Below are positions 1 to 10,761 of a DNA stretch of 64,000 bases, in pieces. Positions within the stretch are counted from its first letter, which is position 1; each line of letters opens with the position of its first letter. Both the position numbers and the translations under genes were made by a program. Source of the stretch: Ganoderma boninense (lineage: Eukaryota; Basidiomycota; Agaricomycetes; Polyporales; Polyporaceae); the NCBI GenBank assembly GCA_002900995.3, contig CM035309.1, positions 1,618,389-1,682,388 on the forward strand. Direction: 5' to 3'. Below the pieces are notes generated by a model, which saw only the letters and a program-made list of their open reading frames with translations, had not been told where the DNA came from and searched no databases.

Positions 1-1048
1 TACCGCACGTCATTTCGTCGTCATTCACTCCTTCGCAACTGCGCTTCGGCGTAACCCCCGTTGCGAACGCCCGGCAGCTTCCGCTTAAAGTACCCTCAGT
101 TGCAGGCGGACAGCATCCTCGCGGGCCTCCAGGACCGTGTTGTTGAGTCCGCGCAGTGGTTCGCTCAGGGCTACTTCGGCAGGAGCTGGGCGACGCTCAA
201 CGCGACTGAGTTCTCGACGATCGCGGAGAACTCGACGACCCCCTCATGGATCACCCCCATGGACACCTGCGAAAACTGGCAGTATGCCTACGGCAACAAC
301 GTGCGTGCCCATACATTGCTTTACAGTCCGCATGAGGCCGTGCTGAACGGTTCTTTTGGAATTTCAGGCCACGATCGAGTGGGGCGCGATCTACCTGCCC
401 CCGATCGCGAAGCGTCTTAACAAGCTTCTCCCCGGTGTCAATCTGACCAACGACAACGTGCACGGCGCGCTGTATGCCTGCGCATACGACCTTGCCGCCC
501 ATGGCGTTTCCCCTTGGTGCGACGTGTTCACCCCGAGCGAGATCGAGGACTTCGAGTACGAGCTCGACCTCCTCATGGACGGCGCCTTCGGCTACAACCT
601 CCCCGCCCCCATGGGCCCCGTCCTCGGCGGCCTCCTTGTGCAGAAGGTCGTCGAGCGCTTCACGAACTCGACTGGGGACGCGAAGCCTATCTACCTCGAG
701 TTCGGACACGACACGACGATCGACCTCGCGATGACCGCGCTCGGGCTCGCGAAGGACACGCCGCCGCTCTCCGCCAAGGGCCCCGTGCCGCCCAACCGCA
801 AGTGGCGCACGTCGTACCAAGTGCAGTTCGCGGCGCAGATGGTGTGGGAGAAGTTCTCATGTACCAAGTCGTTCAGCGGCCCGCAGGTGCGCCTTGCGCT
901 CAACGAGGCGCCGATGCCGCTCGTGGGGTGCAAGACGGTCGACAAGCGCTACGGATCGTGCGCGCTGGACGACTTTGTCTCCTCGAACGCCGCCAGCGCA
1001 CAGCACTCGTGGGGCGATGCGCGGTGGAACGCGACCTGCGGGAACTAA
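1..1048 (+). CDS. histidine acid phosphatase (phytase-like), 3' part
   Basis: This is the C-terminal part of a branch-2 histidine acid phosphatase, a usually secreted enzyme that removes phosphate from phytate or other monoesters. The segment YLEFGHDTTIDLA near 692-730 carries the HD proton-donor pair. Cysteines are spread through the tail (TKSF, VGCKTVDKRYGSCALDD, WNATCGN) as expected for the disulfides of a secreted enzyme, and NxS/T sites are present. An intron at 301-367 (gtgcgt to tttcag) joins the readable exon from about position 100 to the last exon 368-1048. Frame 1 has a stop at 52-54, so the window edge lies in or before another intron and the 5' exons with the RHGxRxP motif are missing. 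The exact substrate cannot be told. Confidence 0.85.
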
Positions 1049-1554
1049 GTACCTGCTGATATAGAGGGGAATTGCTTCATGTTCACCTTTGGTTGAATAA
1101 GTACGGCCCGCAATTTTGGCATATCCTTGACGTCCTTGCATTATCCACGATCAGACGCATCTTTTTGAATTGCTCATGCGCCAGCCTCACGCCTATATGC
1201 TTGTCTCCCTCGCACGACTTGAACGAACGCTGCTTTGCAGTCAAATGACGTTTCCTCTACACGTGCAGTTGGCCAGACCTCCGGATCCTATGGGTGCGTA
1301 TACACATTTAGGCCTTCTACAGATGAGGTGTGCTGCGCCACAGGGATCGAGTCAATTCTGTCAGCCTGCTCTTGGGCACATGAACCCCGTAATCCGACAT
1401 ATTGGACAGACCGTGTCACCGAGCCCATCGGCTAGCCTCCTAGGGCTGCGGGTGCTGTGCAGTGCCGGACAAGGACTGTATACATTTCCAACCCGCAGCT
1501 TGTGGCTCAATATAAAGCTGCGTTCGTCAACAGCGGGACTAACACCTGTGACTC
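1049..1554. other. intergenic, 0.5 kb
   Basis: Spacer between two genes on the same strand. It should hold the phosphatase 3' UTR and the hydrolase promoter. A short ATATAAAG-like stretch near 1510-1517 could be a TATA element. No supported ORF or RNA gene was seen. Confidence 0.4.
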
Positions 1555-2625
1555 ATGCTTTCAATGTCTTCGACTACCATCGCAGAGCAGCCTGCACCTA
1601 CCGTCGCTGTCAATGAGACAGCCCATGCCCACGACGACCGATGGGCTGCACAGGAAGGTACCCTCACCCTCGCCGGCGGGCGCATCGTTTCCTACTCGCA
1701 TGTTGGACCACAAGATAGCGAAACCGTCATTCTCTGGTTTCACGGTCTCTTCAGTGTCGGCGATGCTTCAAATCCCCCAGGACCCATCCGCTCGCGTAAC
1801 GCACGCTTCATCGCGCCGACCCTCCCGGGATGGGGAGACACCTCGCCCTTGGCCCCCGGTACCACCTTCCCAGAGGCGGTCGTCGCGGACACACGAGCCA
1901 TCCTCGAGCACCTCTACCCTGATCACAATCCCGCTACCTCGCGGATGCGCATCTATGTAGCAGGTGGCTCGTTCGGGACGTGCCCAGCTCAAGTGATCTT
2001 CGGTGCGCCGTACGACAAGTTCCCGTTCGGCAAGCACATCGTCGCGGTAATGCTCCTGGCTCCCATGAGCCCACCCCTTGAAGACCCGAACTACAACAAG
2101 TCGCTGAAGTGGCAGGACTGGCTCAGCGTGGGTGCGCCGTCGCGCATCGTCCCGTTCAACCTCATTCTGCGCTCCGCCAAGATGGCGATCCAGGGCAAGC
2201 TCAAGGACACGGCGACGGCGGAGCGCTTCCTCCGCGGGCTGTACTTCGACAACATGGACGAGAAGGAGAAGGCGCGGTTTGCGGAGTGGCGCGAGCGGCG
2301 CGGCGCACCCGAAGGTGACTTCGAGCGGAGGATGGCGCAGGGGATGGTGCGGAGCGTGAGCCATGGGTGGGACGGCTTCCTGGGGACCGCGGACGCGCTG
2401 CATTCGGATTGGGGGTTCCGGATCGGGGACCTGGACGAGGACCACCAGCGGAAGCAGGTCGTAATCGCGGTTGGGAAGGGGGACACGAGCATGTTCAACA
2501 TGTCGAGATTCCTGGTCAACACCTACAAGCGGACGACGGTGGTCGAGTATGAGGGTGGTCATTTGTCTGCTGCGTGGAGTATGGACGAGACCTGGGAGGA
2601 CACTCTTGCAGGCTCCGGAGTATAG
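1555..2625 (+). CDS. alpha/beta-hydrolase fold protein
   Basis: An intronless gene of 356 codons. The fold is recognised from the oxyanion-hole segment LWFHGLFS (about residue 64), the nucleophile elbow GGSFGT (about residue 138) with the catalytic serine in GxSxG, and the late histidine in YEGGHLSAAW (about residue 338). No signal peptide is visible, so it is probably cytosolic. The segment between elbow and histidine is rich in charged helices (KEKARFAEWRERRG) and probably forms a lid or cap domain. Start: ATG at 1555, with a second ATG at 1564 equally possible. The substrate is unknown; esterase, epoxide hydrolase and haloperoxidase-like relatives share these motifs. The lack of introns is unlike its neighbours. 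Confidence 0.85.
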   Translation: MLSMSSTTIAEQPAPTVAVNETAHAHDDRWAAQEGTLTLAGGRIVSYSHVGPQDSETVILWFHGLFSVGDASNPPGPIRSRNARFIAPTLPGWGDTSPLAPGTTFPEAVVADTRAILEHLYPDHNPATSRMRIYVAGGSFGTCPAQVIFGAPYDKFPFGKHIVAVMLLAPMSPPLEDPNYNKSLKWQDWLSVGAPSRIVPFNLILRSAKMAIQGKLKDTATAERFLRGLYFDNMDEKEKARFAEWRERRGAPEGDFERRMAQGMVRSVSHGWDGFLGTADALHSDWGFRIGDLDEDHQRKQVVIAVGKGDTSMFNMSRFLVNTYKRTTVVEYEGGHLSAAWSMDETWEDTLAGSGV

Positions 2626-3349
2626 CTGTACCAATACCTGGATCGATTTTGTTACGTTCCGCACATGTATAACTATATATCATGCTTAGGGAAGGGTCAT
2701 GGTTCATTTATCTGCCTGGTTTCTGCTTGGTGAACGATCTTAAGGAAGACAGGACTTATGTTGAAACGCATATTGCGGCACTGTCCACAAATTTCCCTAC
2801 CCTATGACGACTGGTGCGCAAGTTAATGTGGATCAAAGCCCTCATCTCAGCGACATTTTCTGAGGTTCTCATGTCAGCTGCCTGGGGCACATTTGGTCTG
2901 GAGCACTCTAACCAAGTACCGGGTTTTCTTGCGGGCAGTCGGCATCAGATATGACCGGGTGAATTTAGGCATGTTCTAACTCATACAAGCTCGACTGGCC
3001 ACATGTGGTCGTGTCGTTACCGGGAAAAGATGAACAGCTGAACTTGCCAGGAGACGGTCGTCAGAAGCTCTAGGTGAGCACATGGGGCGGCACTGAGGAT
3101 GGCCGATATTCAGTATGCGGATAGCCGTATGGAACCCGTCTTGGGAGCGTGTGAGGAGATCGTCGGGGGAGCATGGCCAGGGTGGGCAGGGGAAGGACGG
3201 GAATGTGAGCGATCGCTGGATGAGGAAACGAGCCTCGGAATGGAGTGGCGGCGGGCGGGGGATGCCGGGCGTCTCAGGGGAGGGCGGGGAAAATATCACA
3301 AGCCTCTTGAGTTCGGTGCGGGGTAGAAACACTCTTACGGGAGCCCTCC
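2626..3349. other. intergenic, 0.7 kb
   Basis: 3' UTR of the hydrolase and promoter and leader of the bHLH gene. ORFs at 3099-3459 lack any recognisable domain and are not supported. Confidence 0.4.
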
Positions 3350-5021
3350 ATGGCTCTCTTCTCGCCCTCGGAATCCGTCTACTTCACCTCCTTCCTCTCT
3401 GCCGTCGACCTCGACTCCTCCATCAGCCCAGATGGCTCAGTCGACCCAAGCGTCGCTGACCGTGTTCCCCACCTCCAGGGCAGAGAGTCCCTCGCAAAAA
3501 GGACAAAAGACCTCATGTCTTTAGACGTCCCCGTCTCATCCGCCCACCGCCCTGACCCCGCTGTCCTCCGTGGGCCACATCCCGTTCACATCCCAAACCT
3601 TCCGCCAAACAATCCCAGCTACTGGCCCAGCATACCTGCAGCCGAATCAGGTTCGTCGCGTCTGTCAGCGTCTGCCGGTAAGTCCTCCAGGGAATCACCC
3701 GGCCGTCTGACCATCCCCCGACCACAATCCGCGTCCTGAACCGCTCTTCTCATTGCTAACGTTTCGCGATCTCCAGACCACCCACCCGAACGACTAACCG
3801 CGTCCGACTCCTCGTTCAGCACCATCTTCCCCGCCGAACGTAACCCCTCGCAGGCCCCCCATGCCCACGTCCCCCCTCTGCGCAACTATGACCACCCCTC
3901 AGGCCAGTCTGCTGGCCCAGTGCCAGGCTCAGGCTACACGCTACCGCCGATTCCTGTCGCCACCTTCGCAGGAGCGAAAGGACACGACGGAGGTGCGCAA
4001 ACGCGACTCGGCCCTATCCCCTCATCGGCCTCGGCGCCCTCGATGCAGTCATCCACGTCGACGAAACGCCCGCTCCCGACGTCTGCGACGGATCCCGGCT
4101 CCTCCAAACGCGCCCGCTCCTCCCCATCGTCGTCAGCTCCGGCCCCGGCCTCGGCCCCTGACGCCGACTCGCAGTCGGGGACTGGGTCCGGGCCGGCGCG
4201 GCCACGCCGAGGCGGTCCGTCTCAGACTCAGGCCCACAGCAGAAGCACCCCTGCGCCGAGCGGGGGCGGCACCAGCACCATCACCAGCAACGGGGCCATC
4301 AACGGCGGGGGGCGAACGCGAACGGAAAGGGGACGCTGCTGTCGCCGTCGCAGAAGCGCGCGAACCACATCCAGAGCGAGCAGAAGCGGCGGGCGAATAT
4401 CCGACGGGGGTACGAGTCGCTATGCGAGGTCGTGCCGTCCCTGAGGGAGGCCATCAAGGCGGAGGAGGAGCGCGAACGGGCGAAGACGCGTGAGCGGGAT
4501 CTCGACGGCTTTGAAGATGTGGACGGGAAGGGCAGCAGCAACAGCAGGACGAGGGGCGGAGACAAGGGGAAGAAGAAGAAAGGAAGGGGGGAGGTGGAGA
4601 AGCCGGATGGGCGAGCAGGGCCGCGGAGTGAGAACGTGGTGCTGCAGAAGAGTGCGTATGAGTCGCTTGCTACTCGCGTCTGCTTTCCGTGTCCTGCCGA
4701 CGCTATTTTCTTAATTCCTGAGTTTGTTCCTAATCTCTGTCATCGCGTTTCTGAAGTATTCTTGTGCTCATCCCTGTCTTCTCATCAGCGATCGACTACA
4801 TCACCGGCCTCATTGCCGAACGCAGCGCCCTGCAACAGCGGTTGGAGCTTGCTCGGGGCATGCTTCCCCTCGGGCATCCAGCTTTACCGGTTGACCTGGG
4901 CCAGCTGGATGCGTCCGGCGTGCCCTTATGGGAGCGCGAATGGAACGGCGGCATGGATCTCGACCTCGCGGATTTCGGAGGCGCCCCAGAAGATGACGGA
5001 GGAAGCGAAGACGAGGGGTGA
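3350..5021 (+). CDS. bHLH transcription factor, MLX-like
   Basis: Nuclear basic helix-loop-helix factor. Exon 1 is 3350-3677, exon 2 is 3777-4651 and exon 3 is 4789-5021. Splicing exon 2 to exon 3 gives ENVVLQKTIDYITGL, the end of the loop and helix 2. The basic region and helix 1 read KRANHIQSEQKRRANIRRGY and ESLCEVVPSLREA. This layout resembles animal Mlx (AEQKRR, VLQKTIDYI). The first two thirds are disordered and rich in Ser and Pro, with a basic stretch (KRPLPTSATDPGSSKRARSS). The loop is unusually long, about 57 charged residues. The frame changes inside exon 2, just upstream of the basic region: one more G in the G6 run at 4307-4312 restores a continuous reading, so a one-base error or an unrecognised intron is likely. 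Dimer partner and targets are unknown. Confidence 0.85.
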
Positions 5022-5460
5022 TGAACACCCGGCTGCAATTGCTTGAAGGTTGTAGGATATTTTGCCTTGCCGCGCCGGCTACGTATGTTAGGCCGGAGGT
5101 TCGGGGGATTGCGTGGACAGGGACATTTGATACCACTGCTCAGCACATGTTCAGTTGCCAATGCTTGCTCATGTTTCCGGGATCGGATTACGATGTTCAT
5201 GCTTTGCTACAGGTTCTCGTGGTGCTGGTGGTGGTCTACCGGAACGATACACCCCGACGCAGTCGCATACGTACATAGGTTCGTGTACCGTGCGTGGTCT
5301 GGGGATGGTGGCCGAACGTGATTTGATTTATGTGTAAACTACTATACAATATATACCCGGATATATCAATACAACACGGCACGCATCTCTATGTGCAGGC
5401 GACTGGACTATGGACAGCAAAACAACGACAAAAACCAAGCCTCAAAGACGTCACCGTACT
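5022..5460. other. convergent intergenic, 0.44 kb
   Basis: Lies between two convergent 3' ends (bHLH and RFC5). It has an A/T-rich stretch at 5330-5375 that could serve polyadenylation. Nothing coding is supported. Confidence 0.4.
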
Positions 5461-7330
5461 TCAAAAGTCGTCGAATCCGGCCTCCATGTCGAAGCCAAAG
5501 AAGAAGTGCTGTGACGAAGTTGGTTGACGTCAGTGCTCGGGACAAGTCATTGTCATTGGGTGCCAGGATAATGCTCACCTTGTAGAGGCTCATGACCTTA
5601 ACCACCCACGCCTCCAGGTGGAAGATTTTCTTGTTGCCAACGCGCATGCGTGCCTCCTGCATCACAGAACGATCAGGTCAATGTCAGCGTGACAATTGAG
5701 AACACGCCTGCGTAACAAGGGTGGCAAGGACGCTAGGGGGAACGGGAGGGGGCGAAAACAGGGAATCCGACGTACGTAGATGGCTGCCCAGTGCATGATG
5801 TCCGCCTTGAGCGCCTCGTCGACCTGGTCGACGACTTTGTCTGCGATCGTCTGTAACCACGTCCGCTCGTCAACTATCAGGAACAGCGCGCCGAAACAGG
5901 GGGTAGGGCGTACCTTGATTATAATCGACGGAGGGATGCAATGGCTTAGGAGCTCATAGAGCTTGGCGCGGACCTCCATCACGCGCGCCGGGCTCTGCTC
6001 CTGGATGATCATGTCCGCGACCTTGTGGCAATACGTCTCCCAGTCGGGCTTCGCGATGCTCAGGGAGCTCGATGAGAGGTCCGTGCTGTCGGCGCGGACG
6101 GGTTGCTAGTCAGCGGCAGGCACTCGCGCGTGTGTGAAGGGCGAATAGAACTGGGTTGCACGCGCACTTTTGCATCTTGAGGGCCTCGAGGACGAGGAGT
6201 GCCTTGCGCATGTTGCCGTTGGCATCCTCGGCGATGAGCTTCGCGGTGTCGTCGGGGATCGCGAAGCCCTCGCTATGCGCGACGTGGTCCAAGACAGTCT
6301 GCATCTGCGCCCGGGACTTGACGTTAGCACCTGTGTCTCGCCCGGCGATATGCCTGCCGGAGGCGCGGAAGCAGTACACGAGGAAACGGGGCCGCGAGAC
6401 TTGATAGATGTGCATGTGCAGCGGGGGGGATGCGGACACGCACCTCTTTTGTGTCAGGGGCCGCCACGCGGAGGAGGAGACAGCGTGAGCGGATGGGGGC
6501 GATGAGCTTGCTGGTGCTGTTGGCGCAGAGGATGAGACGCATGTTGGACATGTACTTCTCCATCGTTCGACGGAGGGCGGCTTGGGCGTCGCGTGTGAGG
6601 GAGTCTGCTTCGTGGATGACGACGACTGTGACGCACAGCGGAGGAGAGATGATTGGTGCCAAATGCTGGGACAAAGATAACCAGGACGCACGCTTGAACT
6701 TCTGCTTCGCGCTGAGGTCCACCTGTTGTGTTTGCGCGATCTCCTTCAAGATCTCCTGGATGACGACGCGGTCATAGTTTCCCACTTCGCTAGTTGTGGA
6801 TTCCACACTCAGCTCACAGCATATGCGGGGAGGATTATGACAAGACTGACCTAGGGGTGATCTCTATGTGGTAGTTACTCTGGACGATGTTGACGTCTAG
6901 CTTGCGTTTTGTAGGAGTGAGGAAGACGCGTTGGTCGATTTTGAGCTAGAGACACCAAGATGACGTAGAGTATGTTGGCTGAGGGTCAGAATGGCGATTA
7001 AGGTGTGGGGAGACGTACCCTTTCTACGCCCTTTCCGAAGAGCTCGAGCAGGGTGCCCGCTATCCTGGTTTTCTTGCCCGCGCCGGAGGGACCATAAATA
7101 GCATATGAGGGAAGTCTCCTGACGCAGCCTGGGATCACTTCAGCAATTTGATGCGTACAACACTGAGAGGAGACATGACCTACAAGAGCTTTGAGTCGTG
7201 CGGAGAGCTGATGGTGGTAGTGGAGTTGGTCGAGAGAACGAGGCCGGTGCTGAGGGTGACACGGCGAGGTTATGAGGACAGGACACCGGAGAAGGCCAGC
7301 GGTACACACCTTGTCAACCCAGAGAGACAT
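5461..7330 (-). CDS. RFC5: replication factor C small subunit (yeast Rfc5 / human RFC3)
   Basis: AAA+ clamp-loader subunit that helps load PCNA at primer-template junctions in the nucleus. Eleven exons were traced: 7310-7330 (MSLWVDK), 7184-7249, 7019-7128, 6851-6945, 6692-6789, 6444-6625, 6168-6304, 5914-6105, 5776-5850, 5579-5656 and 5461-5508. Motifs are the Walker A YGPSGAGKKTR, Walker B VVIHEAD, sensor region RRTMEKY, the SRC motif IRSRC, and the C-terminal collar (MEVRAKLYELLSHCIPP, KIFHLEAWVVKVMSLYK). Length and order match the family. Two exons are each one base short of a clean frame: in exon 3 one base is missing at AAA 7096-7098, directly before Walker A, and in exon 7 one is missing at TTTT 6168-6171. 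Adding a base at each gives exactly 37 and 46 codons with phase-0 junctions, so these look like homopolymer errors in an essential gene. Confidence 0.93.
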
Positions 7331-9060
7331 GCTGTGTGCGGATGATGGATGCTCAGCGACGACGATGCAGAGACTTGCAGAGCAGCTCCGAGCCGACGTC
7401 GCCACCCACTGGCATCGGCGCCTACTGGCGTTCTGACGCGTCGGTCACGGTCGGTCACGCATCGTGACCTCCTGTGACACGACGCGTCGCGCCGAGTACT
7501 TGAGTCGGGCGCCTGCCATGGGAGCGGAGGAGGAGACTCGGACATGTGCGACGTTTGGGCCAGGAGTGTGTTATGTCCCCATGAACGTTGCTGCTCCAGT
7601 ATCTTGGATATCTGCCTCTGAACTGTCCCTGCCTTTCAACCACACCCACGCCAACTGGATGGAGTTCGCAAGACCTCCGCAATATGAATCGCCGGTCATC
7701 CCAGCCTGCACACTCGCGATCGGCCATCATCCATGTTCTGTCGTTGCTCCCCCTCTGACCTCCAGCCGTCATTAATATCCGCCCACCGTTCAATCCTATC
7801 AACACGCTGTTACTTCCCCATGCGATCTGCCTCCCCTGAGCACAATGTCGTTCCCTGCTTCATTGAATTCTATCCAAGAACGACGGCCGCGGATGCCAAC
7901 CAAATCTATGCGTGCATGGCTCGCGGGAACCAACACAGCTCGATCTTTGGCTGTGCTCTCGCTGATATCCTTCACCGGGGCTGTGCAATTCTATCCTGCT
8001 CTATCGTATCTTGGCTCTCCGACCTTCCGCTCTAGCTCAGCCCGGTCCGTCGTACGTTCTGCGATTATCCAGATCCATTCCAACTATGTCCTCAAAACTC
8101 CGGACTTGAGATCGCCAACCAGGCTTTTCCATGACAATCTGCTACTGTATCGTTCCTGAGTACGCCGAGCGTCCAAACCGCTCCTCTCCATATGCATGCC
8201 GATGTGGGGTTCCCCGAGCATCGACTTTAAGCTCAGCCCCCAAACGCCCTGATCTTCCGGTCGTTTATCACCCGGCATGTGTCGATCACTTTCGAATCCC
8301 TCCTGTTGCCCGGCGCGACTGCACCAACTGCACCAACTCTTCCAGCCGAACGCACGTCATGCCCGGCGCACAAGTTCACTGTATTGCAATTTGTCATTTT
8401 GACTAACGCTGCGATCGCGCTCGAGAGACGGTCCTGCGCCTCGAGGCGTTACGACGACTCAACGACTATAGCAGCGACTCCACCATTACGCTTTCTGCCG
8501 GTTCGCTTGTCACAACATGCCAATCTCCGGCGTCTACCGTGGCTGCGACTCAAAGGCTTTTGTACGCCGATGGCTCGAACCTGACAATCTATTTTGTGGT
8601 CCTGGGGTAGGGGAACAGCTGGTCGATCCTATCCCGCCCAAGAAAGAAGCTAAGGCTCATGGGCCCGTCCTCCTTCCTCAAAAAACCGATGGTTCTATCG
8701 CCGAGCTTCTAAATTTCCCACCATCGTATAACATCCGTGTTGGTGAGATGACAGTTGGTCAGTCGTCCGCACCTCGTTCAGACTAACGCTCCGATCCCTC
8801 ACAGCCATGCACAATACAGGACATCCCTCGGTCCAGTCTCTTGCCAAACATGTGCATCCAGACGGCCTCGTCTTCGGCGATGGTCCGTCATCTCCTCTGC
8901 CGCAAACTTGGCACCACCCCACGAAACATACAGCGGCAGGCAGCACTAGTGGCAAACTTAAACTGTAGGTGGGCAGGCATTTCCGACCGCCCTCTTCGCT
9001 TTTTATACTCCTTGCATCTGAACCTTCGCCTTAAGCACGCAAAACATCTAGGACTCCATA
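7331..9060. other. divergent intergenic, 1.7 kb
   Basis: Promoter side of both RFC5 (-) and the Zn2Cys6 gene (+). Short ORFs exist at 7845-8159 (with one hydrophobic stretch) and 8279-8584, but neither shows a domain or convincing exon signals. A short tandem of ctgcaccaa occurs at about 8320-8338. Confidence 0.35.
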
Positions 9061-10132
9061 ATGCCATCTCCCCCCGCCACTCTGAGCCAACCCCAGAGTA
9101 CCCGCTCGCTGCCCGAGCTAGACCTCGGCAGCCTTTCGTTCACAGATTCCTCGCCACCGACACCACGCTACATTGTAGTGTCTTGGGCAGACGCACTAGT
9201 GGCTCAAGGCCACGGGTGGGACCCGCGAATATACTCGGACCCTCTCCCGTCAACCGCCTCCACTCTCCAATCCCTTCTCGATGAGCAATACCCGAATGCG
9301 ACCCTCGCGCTCACCCCTCCGGTCGATACAGACGCGGACCGAAAACCCATATTCCCGACACTTAGCCGCGATATAGCGGAGCTCCCTCCAGGCACACACT
9401 CGTCGAGCAGCATCCTTCTCCACGACCCCTTCCCCCACCACCAACAACAAAATACAGGCTCGTGGTTTGCGAGCCGCGGCGGGACGCCGACCGGCGACCA
9501 CTCGTACGACGTCGAGTTCTACTCCTCCGCGCCGTCGTCGCCCATGCCGCCGACCGACACCCTGAACGTCGACATGAAGCCGCACCGGACGCGCCCGACG
9601 ATCGCGCTCGACCCCACGCAGCCCCTGCGCGTCGATGGGAAGCCCCGGGAGCGTGTCTACGCCGCATGTGAGCGATGGTAAGCACCTGTACTCGACCCCG
9701 CCCCCGAGACTGCAGCCCGAGTGGCCCAGCGCCACGCCTCCGTCCTCGCCACCGTCTCCGTCTAGAACGCCGCGATTGTACGCCGATTGCTGACCCTTAT
9801 CATCATTACGTCTGCCGGAACACAGCCGCGTCCGAAAGCTACGATGCGACGGCGCTCAGCCAACATGCTACAACTGCCAGCGCGCGGCGGACAAGACGCG
9901 CCGCACGGCCAAGGCCCGCGCCCTCCAGTGCGTGTACCCGGCGGGCCCGCCCAAGAGACGGGGCGCGGACAAGGCGCAGCGCATACGTTCGCCGATCGGG
10001 CAGCGGCGGCCGAGGAGCGTGCTGAAGGGGGCGTCGGACATGGGGAAGGGGAAGGAGCGCGAGGGCACGGTCAGCGCGTCGGACGGCGGGGAGGGGTCGG
10101 GGCTCTCTGCCCCCGGCACCCCCGACGACTAA
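9061..10132 (+). CDS. Zn(II)2Cys6 zinc-cluster protein
   Basis: Small fungal-type zinc-cluster DNA-binding protein of about 307 residues. The cluster appears only after removing intron 9678-9825: the split codon TG|C gives CERCRVRKLRCDGAQPTC, followed by YNCQRAADK and a last Cys in LQCVYP. The pattern is C-x2-C-x6-C-x6-C-x2-C-x17-C, residues about 203-238, followed by a basic tail (GPPKRRGADKAQRIRSPIGQRR). The N-terminal 200 residues are rich in Ser, Pro and Thr and probably disordered. No fungal-specific transcription factor middle domain is seen. Two features are odd: the cluster lies in the C-terminal third, and the last spacing is much longer than the usual 6-8. It could bind DNA without acting as a classical activator. 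Start: first ATG of the open frame. Confidence 0.82.
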
Positions 10133-10761
10133 CCGCAGACCACAGACGGTACGAAGGTGCGAACGATGCCGGCGGACTCGGATCGACGTGTGGATGGCTG
10201 TTGTGGCTTGTTTGTTGGAGTTGTAGGGTGGACGAGCCTGGTACGCTTCTTTGGGCTCTCGGGTTGCGTCTGCATATGTCAATGCCGAGCGACATGTCTG
10301 GATGTTGGGTTCTTCCGGGATGAATGGTGCATTGGGGATCGGTTACTGGGGGTTGATTTTGTAGGTTGGGGTGGTTCATCCAAATCACGCATGCCAAACA
10401 GTTTGATGTTTCTGCGTTAGCAATCCCTCACCTCGAGTCGACCACGGCACCGCTTCCTGCTCAGGGGCTCACCAAACGGGGAAGCAAACACGATCCCCGA
10501 GAAGCGGCGGCATTCCCAGCCTTCCGCACAGAGCACATGCGAACTGGAAACAGAAGGTTACCACTTCTCGGGTGTGCTCTTCCCTTCACGAGCCTCGTCG
10601 ACTCTCGGAAAGGCAGGCTGATTGCCTGTTTCGGCGACGCGACGAGCGAGTGATGATGTCATGGGTCCCGTCATCTCATCCCAAGTCGGACTTGCATCCC
10701 CTAGCGACAACACGACCCACCTACACCCCTCAATCTCCCCACGCGCAACCTCATTCTCGAC
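10133..10761. other. intergenic, 0.63 kb
   Basis: 3' UTR of the zinc-cluster gene and promoter of the PMI-like gene. No supported ORF. Confidence 0.4.
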
